Assembly: GCA_035690905.1 (NCBI GenBank)
Contig: DASSKA010000220.1
Coordinates: 1 to 45,444 of the forward strand
From: DASSKA01 sp035690905
GTDB taxonomy: Bacteria > Actinomycetota > Actinomycetes > Propionibacteriales > Nocardioidaceae
Reading direction: 5' to 3'
DNA: 45,444 bases
Part shown: in pieces, positions 18,678 to 26,065 of the stretch
How the letters are laid out: each line of letters starts with the position of its first letter
Position numbering within the stretch: the first letter of the stretch is position 1
Translations under genes and position numbers: made by a program
Notes under the pieces: generated by a model
The model's input: only the letters and a program-made list of their open reading frames with translations
What the model was told of the DNA's origin: nothing
Database searches by the model: none

Positions 18678-20107
18678 CAGTACCGGTAGTGCTCCGACTT
18701 GAACGGACCCTCAGCCGGGACACCGAGGTAGGCCGCCTGCTCGTCGGTGAGGGTGGTCAGGCTGACTCCGAGCGCCGACAGGTGCAGCCGGGCCACCTCC
18801 TCGTCGAGGTGCTTGGGCAGCGTGTAGACGCCGACGGGGTACTCGCCGGTCTTCGTGAACAGCTCGATCTGGGCGAGGACCTGGTTGGTGAACGAGTTCG
18901 ACATCACGAAGGACGGGTGCCCGGTCGCGTTCCCGAGGTTGAGCAGCCGGCCCTCCGACAGGATGATCACCGACCGTCCGTGCGGGAAGGTCCACACATC
19001 CACCTGAGGCTTGACGTTGGTGCGCTGGACGCCGGGGTAGCTCTCCAGCCCGGCCATGTCGATCTCGTTGTCGAAGTGCCCGATGTTGCCGACGATCGCC
19101 TGGTGCTTCATCCGGCTCATCTGGTCGACCGTCACCACGTCGCGGTTGCCGGTGGCGGTGATGACGATGTCGGCGGTCGGCAGCACCTCCTCGAGCGTGC
19201 TCACCTGGTAACCGTCCATGGCCGCCTGCAGCGCGCAGATGGGGTCGATCTCGGTGATCACCACCCGCGCGCCCTGGCCGCGCAGCGACTCCGCGCAGCC
19301 CTTGCCGACGTCCCCGTAGCCGCACACCACGGCCACCTTGCCGCCGATCAGCACGTCGGTGGCGCGGTTGATCCCGTCGACGAGCGAGTGCCGGCAACCG
19401 TACCGGTTGTCGAACTTGCTCTTCGTCACCGAGTCGTTGACGTTGATGGCCGGGAACAGCAGAGACCCCTCGCGCATCCGGTCGTAGAGCCGGTGCACGC
19501 CGGTCGTGGTCTCCTCGGTGACACCCTTGACGTGGTTGGCGACCGTCGTCCACAGCGCGCCGTCCTCGGCGAGCGTGTCGTTGAGCACCTGGAAGATCAC
19601 CCGCTGCTCGGCGCTGGCCGCGGAGCCGACGGCGGGCGCGGCACCCTCCTTCTCTGCCTGCACGCCCAGGTGCACGAGCAGGGTCGCGTCACCGCCGTCG
19701 TCGAGGATCATGTTCGCGAAGGTGCCGTCGGGCCAGCGCAGGATCTGCTGGGTGCACCACCAGTACTCCTCGAGGCTCTCGCCCTTCCAGGCGAACACCG
19801 GCACCCCTCGCGGGTCGTCGGGGGTTCCGGTGGGGCCGACCGCGACGGCGGCGGCGGCGTGGTCCTGGGTGGAGAAGATGTTGCAGGAAGCCCAGCGGAC
19901 CTCCGCACCGAGCGCGACGAGGGTCTCGATGAGCACCGCGGTCTGGATTGTCATGTGCAGCGACCCGGCGATCCGGGCACCGGCCAGCGGCTGGGTGGTG
20001 GCGTACCGCTCACGCATCGCCATCAGGCCGGGCATCTCGTTCTCGGCGAGCCCGATCTCGGTGCGGCCGTACTCCGCCAGCGACAGGTCTGCAACCTTGA
20101 AGTCCAT
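18677..20107 (-). CDS. ahcY: S-adenosylhomocysteine hydrolase
   Basis: This NAD+-dependent enzyme splits S-adenosylhomocysteine into homocysteine and adenosine, relieving product inhibition of methyltransferases. ATG 20107 is preferred over GTG 20119 because AGGA lies 6-9 nt before it, giving 476 residues (MDFKVADLSLAEYGR). Signatures include the substrate segment SCNIFSTQDHAAAA, the lysine/aspartate region NDSVTKSKFDNRYGCRHSL, the Rossmann motif VCGYGDVGKGCAESLRGQGA, and the C-terminal PFKSEHYRY that contacts the NAD of a neighbouring subunit. It leads the operon and is coupled to mtrA, an order also seen near Rv3246c-Rv3248c. A TAGGCT -10 and a small hairpin precede it; the leader is too short for an SAH riboswitch. 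Confidence 0.98.
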   Translation of the reverse strand: MDFKVADLSLAEYGRTEIGLAENEMPGLMAMRERYATTQPLAGARIAGSLHMTIQTAVLIETLVALGAEVRWASCNIFSTQDHAAAAVAVGPTGTPDDPRGVPVFAWKGESLEEYWWCTQQILRWPDGTFANMILDDGGDATLLVHLGVQAEKEGAAPAVGSAASAEQRVIFQVLNDTLAEDGALWTTVANHVKGVTEETTTGVHRLYDRMREGSLLFPAINVNDSVTKSKFDNRYGCRHSLVDGINRATDVLIGGKVAVVCGYGDVGKGCAESLRGQGARVVITEIDPICALQAAMDGYQVSTLEEVLPTADIVITATGNRDVVTVDQMSRMKHQAIVGNIGHFDNEIDMAGLESYPGVQRTNVKPQVDVWTFPHGRSVIILSEGRLLNLGNATGHPSFVMSNSFTNQVLAQIELFTKTGEYPVGVYTLPKHLDEEVARLHLSALGVSLTTLTDEQAAYLGVPAEGPFKSEHYRY

Positions 20108-20122
20108 CCGTATCCTCACGCT

Positions 20123-20137
20123 CGGGTCTTCGACCCG
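20123..20137 (-). other. Short hairpin in the sahH leader
   Basis: CGGGTC (20123-20128) and GACCCG (20132-20137) form a 6-bp stem with a 3-nt loop in the 36-bp gap between the CDF gene and sahH. If the TAGGCT at 20146-20141 is the -10, transcription begins just before this stem. It would then be at the 5' end of the sahH mRNA, where such stems often stabilise transcripts. A weak terminator of the upstream gene is the alternative. Confidence 0.35.
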
Positions 20138-20140
20138 TCT

Positions 20141-20146
20141 AGCCTA
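20141..20146 (-). promoter_or_regulatory. -10 element TAGGCT for sahH-mtrAB-lpqB
   Basis: TAGGCT fits the actinobacterial TANNNT -10. It overlaps the CDF stop codon and would give a leader of about 27 nt before the sahH ATG with its AGGA site. No clear -35 is seen. Confidence 0.4.
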
Positions 20147-21097
20147 GCCGGAGCCGCCCTGCTCGCCCCGGTCGATGTCCGGCTCGATGTAGATCAGCGT
20201 GGCCATCGGCTCAGCGGACCTGATCGCGCGCTCCGCGGCGTCGATGCCCCGCGCCACCTCCGCCGCCGACGCCTCGCGGGGCACGCCTGTCTTCGCGGCC
20301 ACCAGCAGCTCGTCCGGTCCGAGGTGCAGGGTGCGTATGTGGATCACCCGCTCCACCCCGGGCGTGGCCTCGAGCGCCTCTCGGATCCTGCGCTCCACCT
20401 CCGGGCGTGCGGACTCGCCGAGCAGCAGGCTCTTCGTCTCCACGGCGAGCACCACCGCCACGGCGACCAGCAACAGCCCGATGGCCGCGGTCCCGCCCAC
20501 GTCCCAGTAGCCGCTGCCGGTGAGCTTGCTGAGCCCGACACCGAGCAGCGCAAAGCACAGGCCGACGAGGGCCGCGGAGTCCTCGAGCAGCACCACCGGC
20601 AGCTCCGGCGACTTGGTGCCGCGCACGAAGCCGACCCACGACGTGGTGCCCCGCTGCGACGCGGACTCGATGACAGCAGTGCGGAAGGACAGGCCCTCGA
20701 GCACCAGCGCGCCGCCGAGGACGACCAGCGGCACCCACCACCAGCTGCTCTCCAGCAGCTCGTCCGGATGGCCGCCGAGCACCTCTTGCAGCTTGTGGTA
20801 CGCCTCGTAGAGGGCGAACAGGCCACCCACGCTGAACAGCACCACCGAGACGAGGAAGGCGTAGACGTAGCGTTCTCGGCCGTAGCCGAACTGGTGCTCC
20901 CGGGTGGCCGCGCGCCGCGAGCGGTTGCGCCCCAGCAGGAGCAGCATCTGGTTGCCGGAGTCGGCCACGGAGTGGATGGCCTCCGCCAGCATCGACGAGG
21001 CACCGGTCAGCCCCCAGGCCAGGAACTTCAGCACCGCGATCCCGATGTTGGCGAGCAACGCAGCGACGACGGCCTTGGCGCCTCCTCCGGCTGACAT
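20144..21097 (-). CDS. Cation diffusion facilitator family transporter (ZnT9-like)
   Basis: The 317-residue membrane protein has about six hydrophobic segments and a C-terminal cytoplasmic ferredoxin-like domain (residues about 225-305, RRIREALEATPGVERVIHIRTLHLGPDELLVAAK). The metal-site motif in TM2 is AEAIHSVADSGNQ (H42, D46). The matching TM5 motif is LLEDSAALVGL, in which the usual histidine is glutamate, as in the SLC30A9/ZnT9 branch. CDF proteins exchange divalent cations (Zn, Fe, Mn, Co) for protons. The variant site makes the substrate uncertain. Transcription probably starts at a TAGCCT hexamer 7 nt before the ATG (leaderless). It ends 36 bp before sahH. Confidence 0.9.
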   Translation of the reverse strand: MSAGGGAKAVVAALLANIGIAVLKFLAWGLTGASSMLAEAIHSVADSGNQMLLLLGRNRSRRAATREHQFGYGRERYVYAFLVSVVLFSVGGLFALYEAYHKLQEVLGGHPDELLESSWWWVPLVVLGGALVLEGLSFRTAVIESASQRGTTSWVGFVRGTKSPELPVVLLEDSAALVGLCFALLGVGLSKLTGSGYWDVGGTAAIGLLLVAVAVVLAVETKSLLLGESARPEVERRIREALEATPGVERVIHIRTLHLGPDELLVAAKTGVPREASAAEVARGIDAAERAIRSAEPMATLIYIEPDIDRGEQGGSG

Positions 21098-21104
21098 GCC
21101 CCGA

Positions 21105-21110
21105 AGGCTA
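21105..21110 (-). promoter_or_regulatory. Leaderless-type -10 TAGCCT for the CDF transporter gene
   Basis: TAGCCT on the minus strand ends 7 nt before ATG 21097. It matches TANNNT at the distance that places transcription start on the start codon. No Shine-Dalgarno intervenes. Confidence 0.5.
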
Positions 21111-21114
21111 TCGG

Positions 21115-22158
21115 CTACTGCGCCGCGGCCGGGTCACCGAGCCCGGCGCTCAGGTAGGCAGCCGCGTAGGTGCCGGTCGCCATGAGGGAGGCGTACCGCG
21201 CGACCTCGTTGGGCTGGTGCGCGCTGACCGTCTCCACGCGGACCCCGCGCTGGCCGGCCGCGTGCAGCAACCGGCCGCGCTGCTCGCGAACGGCAGGGGC
21301 CACCGACCCGTCGTCGAGGATCACCAGCACGGGCCGGGCCGGGCTCTCCGTCTCGGCGAACGGGTCGTCGAACACGTCTCGGACCGGTGCAGCGGAGATC
21401 ACCGGAAGCAGGTGCTCCGCGTCTGCGGCCAAGGAGGCGCGGCCGCTGGCCCGGCGCAGCGACTCCGACACCCGCCGCGCAGCCCGCGCCGCGAGCACCG
21501 ATCCGCCCCAGACCAGCGGAACGCTGTCGGCGAGGGCGATCGCGAGCATCTTGGCTGGGTTCGCCGACAGGTCCTGGCGCGGGGCGCAGGCGATGGCCAC
21601 CTCGTCCAGGGCGCCGGCGACCGCCTCCGGGTCCGTCTCAGGGCCGAGGTCGAGCTGGTCGAGGAACTCGAGCATCACGACGGCGGTCGCGAGCTGGTCA
21701 CCGGAGGACGTGGGCAGCACCGTCGCGTGCCGACCGACCGCATGCTCCTCGACGACGGAGTGCGGTGGGCAGGCGACGACCAGCTGGCAGCCGCGTCGTA
21801 CCGCCTCCGCAACCCCGGACGCCGCCCCCAGGTCACCGCCCGCCGGTGCCAGCACGACCACCAGGTCCAGCGCGCCGGCCCAGCCGGGCAGGCCCGGCCC
21901 CGGCCAGGCGACGAACGGGACCGGGCACCACGGCTCCAGGACGGCACGGAGCAGTCGGGAGTCCGGGCCTGCGGCGACCACGGCCCGTGGCCGCGGCTCG
22001 CCGTGAGCGGCCGTCACCGCAGCTGCGATCGCGTCGGCCGCCGCCGCCGCCTCCCGCCGAACCCGGGCGCCCGCCTCGGCAAGCGGCCGGAGCACCTGCT
22101 CCAGCCCGGCCAGCGCCGCCTCGTCGTCCAGACGTGACTCGTCGAACACCCCGGGCAT
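21115..22158 (-). CDS. SIS-domain phosphosugar isomerase-like protein (Rv3256c type)
   Basis: The 347-residue protein starts at ATG 22158 (MPGVFDESRLDDEAAL), overlapping the Trm112-like stop by one base (TGATG). It has the pattern of bacterial PGI/PMI-like SIS proteins. The first SIS half includes LDLVVVLAPAGGDLGAASGVAEAVRRGC (about 95-125) with sugar-phosphate loop residues, PPHSVVEEHAVGRHA follows, and the second half is PLVWGGSVLAARAARRVSE to RPVLVILDDGS. Orthologues lie between manA and manB in mycobacteria. That supports a role in mannose/fructose phosphate metabolism, although several catalytic residues of true PMI are not evident. No manA follows here; the next gene downstream is the CDF transporter. 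Confidence 0.85.
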   Translation of the reverse strand: MPGVFDESRLDDEAALAGLEQVLRPLAEAGARVRREAAAAADAIAAAVTAAHGEPRPRAVVAAGPDSRLLRAVLEPWCPVPFVAWPGPGLPGWAGALDLVVVLAPAGGDLGAASGVAEAVRRGCQLVVACPPHSVVEEHAVGRHATVLPTSSGDQLATAVVMLEFLDQLDLGPETDPEAVAGALDEVAIACAPRQDLSANPAKMLAIALADSVPLVWGGSVLAARAARRVSESLRRASGRASLAADAEHLLPVISAAPVRDVFDDPFAETESPARPVLVILDDGSVAPAVREQRGRLLHAAGQRGVRVETVSAHQPNEVARYASLMATGTYAAAYLSAGLGDPAAAQ

Positions 22159-22334
22159 CAGGGCCGGTCCGGGCGACGGGCCTCGTCCACCAGGAGCACG
22201 GGGATGTCGTCGCGGACCGGGTAGGCAAGGCCGCAGGCGGTGCACACCAGCTCACCGGCCTGGTCGTCCACGGCCAGGTCACCATGGCAGTCGGGGCAGA
22301 CGATGATCTCCAGCAGCGCAGGGTCGAGGTTCAT
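22158..22334 (-). CDS. Trm112-family small zinc-ribbon protein
   Basis: The 58-residue protein (MNLDPALLEIIVCPDCHGDL...) has two CxxC pairs (CPDC and CTAC) and ends in the family pattern LAYPVRDDIPVLLVDEARR. Eukaryotic Trm112 activates methyltransferases; bacterial homologues are small and of uncertain role. ATG 22334 matches the usual N-terminus. GTG 22349 would give five more residues and a GTGA overlap with the manB stop, and so remains possible. It sits between manB and the SIS gene in one operon, an arrangement conserved in actinobacteria. Confidence 0.9.
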   Translation of the reverse strand: MNLDPALLEIIVCPDCHGDLAVDDQAGELVCTACGLAYPVRDDIPVLLVDEARRPDRP

Positions 22335-22345
22335 GCCTGCATTGT

Positions 22346-23734
22346 TCACGATCCGGGGCCGCTTGCGCGGATGATGCCCAGCGCCTCGTCGCGCACCGCC
22401 ACCATGGTCGGCTCGTCGTCGGCCTCGACATTGAGCCGAAGGAGCGGCTCGGTGTTCGACGGACGGACGTTGAACCACCAGCGCGGCGACGTGACGGTCA
22501 GCCCGTCGAGGTGGTCCAGCTCTACGCCCTCGCGGCCACGGAAGGCGTCTTCCACCCGGGTCACCACCCCGCCCTGGTCGTCGACGGTGGAGTTGATCTC
22601 CCCGGAGGCGACGAAGCGCGAGTAGTCGGCGAGCAGGGATGAGAGTGGCCGGTTCGTCTCGGCGAGCGCGGCCAGCACGTGCAGCGCGGCCAGCATGCCG
22701 GAGTCGGCCCGCCAGAAGTCCCGGAAGTAGAAGTGGCCCGAGTGCTCGCCGCCGAAGATCGCACCGGAGTCGGCCATCGTCGCCTTGATGAACGAGTGCC
22801 CCACACGGGTCCGCACCGGGACACCGCCGAGCTCGGTCACGATCTCCGGCACCGCCTTCGAGGTGATCAAGTTGTGGATGACCTTGGCGCCTGGCTCCCT
22901 GCGCAGCTCACGGGCGGCGATCAGCGCGGTCAGCACCGACGGGCTGACCACTTGGCCGCGCTCGTCGACCACGAAGCAGCGGTCCGCGTCGCCGTCGAAG
23001 GCGAGACCGGCGTCGGCCCCGGAGTCGGTGACCTTCGCCTGCAGGTCACGCAGGTTCTCCGGATCGATCGGGTTCGCCTCGTGGTTGGGGAACGTCCCGT
23101 CGAGCTCGAAGTACATCGGCAGGAGGTCCAGGTCCAGGGGGCCCAGCACGGCGGGGGCGGTGTGTCCGGCCATCCCGTTGCCGGCGTCCACCGCCACCCG
23201 CAGTCGTCGCCCGGTGACCGGCGCAAGCTTGCGGAGATACTCGGCGTAGTCCTCGAGCACATCCACCTCGTCGATCGTTCCGGGCGACGGCGCGGACGTG
23301 CGCTCTCCCGAGGCCACCCGGTCGCGGATCTCCGTCAGCCCGGTGTCCAGCCCGACCGGTACCGCGTGGGCCCGGCAGAGCTTGATCCCGTTGTAGTGCG
23401 CAGGATTGTGGCTCGCCGTGAACATCGCTCCCGGCAGCCCGAGCTTGCCGGAGGCGAAGTACAGCTCGTCGGTCGAGGCCAGGCCGATCAGGTGCACGTC
23501 GGCGCCCGTCTCCGCGGCCCCCTCTGCGAACGCCCGGGCCATCCCTGGCGACGAGGGCCGCATGTCGTGCCCCACCACGATGCCGCTCACCGCCGCGTCG
23601 GTCACGGTCGCGAACGCGTTGCCGACCGCGCCGGCCAGGTCGTCGTCGAGCTGGTCGGGGACCACCCCCCGAACGTCGTACGCCTTGAAGATGGCGGACA
23701 GGGTGGCGGGATCAGGGGTGCTGTCGGTGGCCAT
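22346..23734 (-). CDS. manB: Phosphomannomutase/phosphoglucomutase ManB
   Basis: This enzyme interconverts hexose 6- and 1-phosphates. It supplies mannose-1-phosphate for GDP-mannose and hence mannosylated lipids and glycans. The 462-residue protein shows all four alpha-D-phosphohexomutase motifs: the phosphoserine loop TASHNP (S108), metal loop DGDADR (247-252), sugar-binding GEHSGH near 335 and phosphate-binding RPSNTEP near 425. The start at ATG 23734 lies 6 nt after a TAGGGT hexamer and lacks a Shine-Dalgarno, so it is probably leaderless. It leads an operon with the Trm112-like and SIS genes and corresponds by synteny to Rv3257c. Confidence 0.96.
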   Translation of the reverse strand: MATDSTPDPATLSAIFKAYDVRGVVPDQLDDDLAGAVGNAFATVTDAAVSGIVVGHDMRPSSPGMARAFAEGAAETGADVHLIGLASTDELYFASGKLGLPGAMFTASHNPAHYNGIKLCRAHAVPVGLDTGLTEIRDRVASGERTSAPSPGTIDEVDVLEDYAEYLRKLAPVTGRRLRVAVDAGNGMAGHTAPAVLGPLDLDLLPMYFELDGTFPNHEANPIDPENLRDLQAKVTDSGADAGLAFDGDADRCFVVDERGQVVSPSVLTALIAARELRREPGAKVIHNLITSKAVPEIVTELGGVPVRTRVGHSFIKATMADSGAIFGGEHSGHFYFRDFWRADSGMLAALHVLAALAETNRPLSSLLADYSRFVASGEINSTVDDQGGVVTRVEDAFRGREGVELDHLDGLTVTSPRWWFNVRPSNTEPLLRLNVEADDEPTMVAVRDEALGIIRASGPGS

Positions 23735-23740
23735 GAGCCG

Positions 23741-23746
23741 ACCCTA
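23741..23746 (-). promoter_or_regulatory. Leaderless-type -10 TAGGGT for manB
   Basis: TAGGGT on the minus strand is followed by 6 nt (CGGCTC) and then the manB ATG. It lies in the 27-bp gap after the DUF3499 gene. Confidence 0.55.
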
Positions 23747-23761
23747 CCGTCGGGTGCCGGG

Positions 23762-24136
23762 TCAGGCCTCCGGTGACCTGAGCACCCGCAGGTGGCCTCG
23801 GCGGCCGACCTCCCGTGTCCCGGCGGGCAGGGTCCCGACCCCGGCCGGAGCCGCCGGCGGGAGCGGCCGGGCGGCCTCGCGCACGGCATCGGCCAGCGCG
23901 AGCAGGTCGTCACTGGACGGGCCGAGGGTGTCGGGGTCCGGCGCCAGCCGGAGCACCTCCCAGCCCCGCGGTGCGCTGAGCCGCTCGCTGTGCGCTTCGC
24001 AGAGGTCGTAGGCGTGCGGCTCGGCGAACGTCGCGAGCGGGCCGAGCACGGCCGTCTGGTCGGAGTACACGTAGGTGAGGGTGGCCACGGCCGTGCGTCC
24101 GCAGGCGGTGCGCGAACAGCGACGGGTCGAACTCAC
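23762..24136 (-). CDS. DUF3499-family protein
   Basis: The 124-residue protein starts at GTG 24136. Its N-terminal half is strongly conserved in pattern: MSSTRRCSRTACGRTAVATL, YVYSDQTAVLGPL and HAYDLCEAHSERL, with three cysteines plus histidines suggesting a metal-binding treble-clef-like fold. The tail is Pro/Ala-rich. DUF3499 genes lie beside manB and the zincin-like gene across actinobacteria (Rv3258c). The function is unknown. A TACCGT hexamer lies 7 nt upstream, suggesting leaderless expression from a region shared with the divergent zincin gene. Confidence 0.9.
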   Translation of the reverse strand: MSSTRRCSRTACGRTAVATLTYVYSDQTAVLGPLATFAEPHAYDLCEAHSERLSAPRGWEVLRLAPDPDTLGPSSDDLLALADAVREAARPLPPAAPAGVGTLPAGTREVGRRGHLRVLRSPEA

Positions 24137-24143
24137 GGAGCAG

Positions 24144-24149
24144 ACGGTA
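24144..24149 (-). promoter_or_regulatory. Leaderless-type -10 TACCGT for the DUF3499 gene
   Basis: TACCGT on the minus strand is followed by 7 nt and GTG 24136. Together with 24174-24179 it gives two back-to-back leaderless promoters in a 49-bp intergenic region. Confidence 0.5.
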
Positions 24150-24173
24150 CAGCGTCGGCGAACCGGCGACGAC

Positions 24174-24179
24174 TAGGCT
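24174..24179 (+). promoter_or_regulatory. Leaderless-type -10 TAGGCT for the zincin-like gene
   Basis: TAGGCT is followed by 6 nt and GTG 24186, with no Shine-Dalgarno between. Confidence 0.5.
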
Positions 24180-24185
24180 CGCGGT

Positions 24186-24644
24186 GTGAGTAGCACCGGC
24201 TCGGCTCGTCCCTCCCGGCTGGGCCGGCGGAGGGACCGGCGCGGCCGCGGGATGCGTGGACCGGCGCTCCTGCCCAGCCCGCTGGCCCCTCGCGGGGTGC
24301 CGGCCGCGGTGAGCAGGGCCGCCGCTTTCGACGCCCTGGTGCTGCAGACGGTCGCGGAGGTCGAGCGCCGCTGGCACAGCGAGCTGGGCCTGGTCGAGTT
24401 CGCCGTGGAGGAGACCCCGCTCGTCCCCGACGAGTGGGAGGCGAGCACCGTCCCGCTGGCGTCGGTCGTCCGCGGGTCCGGAGCGCGCCCGACGAGGCTG
24501 GTGCTGTTCCGCAAGCCGATCGAGCTGCGCTGCGAGGACCGGGCCGACCTCTCCGCCCTGGTGCACACCGTGCTCGTGGAGCAGGTCTCGGAGCTGCTCG
24601 GCCGCTCGCCGGAGGAGATCGACCCGCGCTACGGCGAGGAGTAG
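24186..24644 (+). CDS. Zincin-fold protein of the metallopeptidase family, active site lost (Rv3259 type)
   Basis: The 152-residue protein starts at GTG 24186. After an Arg-rich N-terminus (RLGRRRDRRGRG), residues about 40-145 match the small zincin family, with AFDALVLQTVAEVERRW, a central PTRLVLFRKPIELRC strand and the helix LSALVHTVLVEQVSELLG. That helix should carry HExxH, but here reads VEQVSE, so both zinc histidines are absent. A peptidase function is therefore unlikely. The same degeneration appears common in actinobacterial orthologues as I recall them. The last 16 bp overlap tail-to-tail with the DUF5719 gene. Its conserved place next to manB and whiB2 suggests an envelope or growth role. 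Confidence 0.85.
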   Translation: MSSTGSARPSRLGRRRDRRGRGMRGPALLPSPLAPRGVPAAVSRAAAFDALVLQTVAEVERRWHSELGLVEFAVEETPLVPDEWEASTVPLASVVRGSGARPTRLVLFRKPIELRCEDRADLSALVHTVLVEQVSELLGRSPEEIDPRYGEE

Positions 24645-26065
24645 CCGGGCTGGACGGCCGGCCGCTCGAGGGTCACCGGCAGGTTGTCCAGTCGGACCTC
24701 GGCGCTCCCCGGACCGCTCAGCAGCACGCTGCCGTAGACCGTGCCCGCCCCAGGGGTGACCGTGAGGTACTCCGCGCGGCCCGGCGGCCTCCAGGACGTG
24801 GTGCTGCCGGCGGGCAGCTGCAGCTGGTCGGTGCCGAGCTGGTCGCCGTGCTCGTCGAAGGCGGCGACCGTCGCGGTCGCCGGCAGGGCGCCCGCAGTGA
24901 GGAGCAGCCGGGCGTGGACGCCGCTCCCCCAGGCGGCCGCCGCCGCGCCCTCCAGCGGCCGGACGGGCCCGGCGTACACGGAGTCGCCGGCGGACACGGA
25001 CCGCACCGACGCCAGGACCGGGACCCGCGAGTGCAGCAGCAGGGCACCCGTCTGCCTCTCGACGGCGTCCGAGACGTCCACGGCCCTGGTGCTGCCGGGC
25101 GGGACCTGGATCTGCGCGTGCCGGACCGGCCGGAAGTCCCCGTCCTTGCCCTCGATCCGCAAGCCCACCAGCGCGTTGAGCTCCGTGGGGTTGGCGAGCA
25201 GCAGCGTCTCGTGGCGGTTTGCGCTCGGCGTCGCCGCGACCCGGACCACCCGGCTCGCTGTGCTCTGGTCCGGCAACCACTCCTTGCCCGGCGCCGCACC
25301 CGGGGCGGAGGCGAAGGAGTCCGAGACGGCGGCGGCGACCCGGCCCCGCGATGCCTGCACCTGGATCGCGAGGTTGCTGCCCTGCGGGGCGATGTCGGTC
25401 AGTGCGATGGTGCGCACCGATCCGGGAGCGATGGTGATGCCGCGGGTGCCGATCGTGGAGATCGGGCCGCTCTCGCCGAGCACCCGCACATCCACCACGG
25501 CGGGGCCCGGGTCGACGTTGGCGATGACCAGCCGGGAGGTGTGGTCCAGGGTGGCGCCGGCGCCGGTGAACCACCAGGTGGAACGGGGTGTCGTGCACCG
25601 CAGGGCCGCGAGCGCGCCGCCCGCGGGATCCACCAGCATCCCGAAGTGCCCGGCGGCCACGGGGCCGCTGGCCTCCAGGGCGGTGACGCCGTCCGACGGC
25701 TGCAGCGTGGTGAGGCTGCCCCGCTGCAGCGGCAGGGTCCGGCGGGCGCCGGACGAGAGGTCGCGGACCGCGAGGGTGCCCGTCGCACCGAGCGCGGGGT
25801 CCGGGAGGCTCCCGGTGAGGATGCGGGCCCGGTGGGAGCCTGGCCCGCACGCGGCCAGCACGTCGGTGACCGGCTGTCCGTGGGCGGACGGAGGCGCCGC
25901 GGGGACCGGCTGCCGCGTACCAGCCACCAGCACCGCGGCCACGCCCAGCAGCAGCACGACGACCGCGGCGACGGTGGAGCCGGCGTTCCGGCCCCGCCGG
26001 CGCACCGCCGCCCGCCGGCGGGGCCGCTGCGGCTGCTGGTCGCTGGTCGATGCCTCGGGGCTCAC
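24629..26065 (-). CDS. DUF5719-family membrane-anchored extracellular protein
   Basis: The 478-residue protein starts at GTG 26065, overlapping the upstream glycosyltransferase stop by 4 nt (GTGA). A basic cytoplasmic N-terminus (RPRRRAAVRRRGR) leads into a single TM helix (about 29-49, STVAAVVVLLLGVAAVLVAG). The large extracellular remainder is beta-rich, with repeated segments such as SRLVIANVDPGPAVVDVRV and HETLLLANPTELNALVGLRI, resembling immunoglobulin-like or DUF5719 modules. It shows no catalytic motif. Tight coupling to the multi-span glycosyltransferase suggests the two work together on a surface glycan or glycoprotein. It is the last gene of the whiB2-GT-DUF5719 direction and overlaps the convergent zincin gene. 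Confidence 0.82.
   Translation of the reverse strand: MSPEASTSDQQPQRPRRRAAVRRRGRNAGSTVAAVVVLLLGVAAVLVAGTRQPVPAAPPSAHGQPVTDVLAACGPGSHRARILTGSLPDPALGATGTLAVRDLSSGARRTLPLQRGSLTTLQPSDGVTALEASGPVAAGHFGMLVDPAGGALAALRCTTPRSTWWFTGAGATLDHTSRLVIANVDPGPAVVDVRVLGESGPISTIGTRGITIAPGSVRTIALTDIAPQGSNLAIQVQASRGRVAAAVSDSFASAPGAAPGKEWLPDQSTASRVVRVAATPSANRHETLLLANPTELNALVGLRIEGKDGDFRPVRHAQIQVPPGSTRAVDVSDAVERQTGALLLHSRVPVLASVRSVSAGDSVYAGPVRPLEGAAAAAWGSGVHARLLLTAGALPATATVAAFDEHGDQLGTDQLQLPAGSTTSWRPPGRAEYLTVTPGAGTVYGSVLLSGPGSAEVRLDNLPVTLERPAVQPGYSSP

Noticed and set aside
13420..20140. GGTCTTCGACC-type short palindrome shared by the hpf and sahH leaders
   Set aside because: The common core is only 11 bp and GC-biased, and it is likely to recur by chance; there is no supporting spacing pattern.
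20108..20143. SAH riboswitch upstream of sahH
   Set aside because: Only 36 bp separate the genes, too short for the known SAH riboswitch; only a 6-bp hairpin is present.
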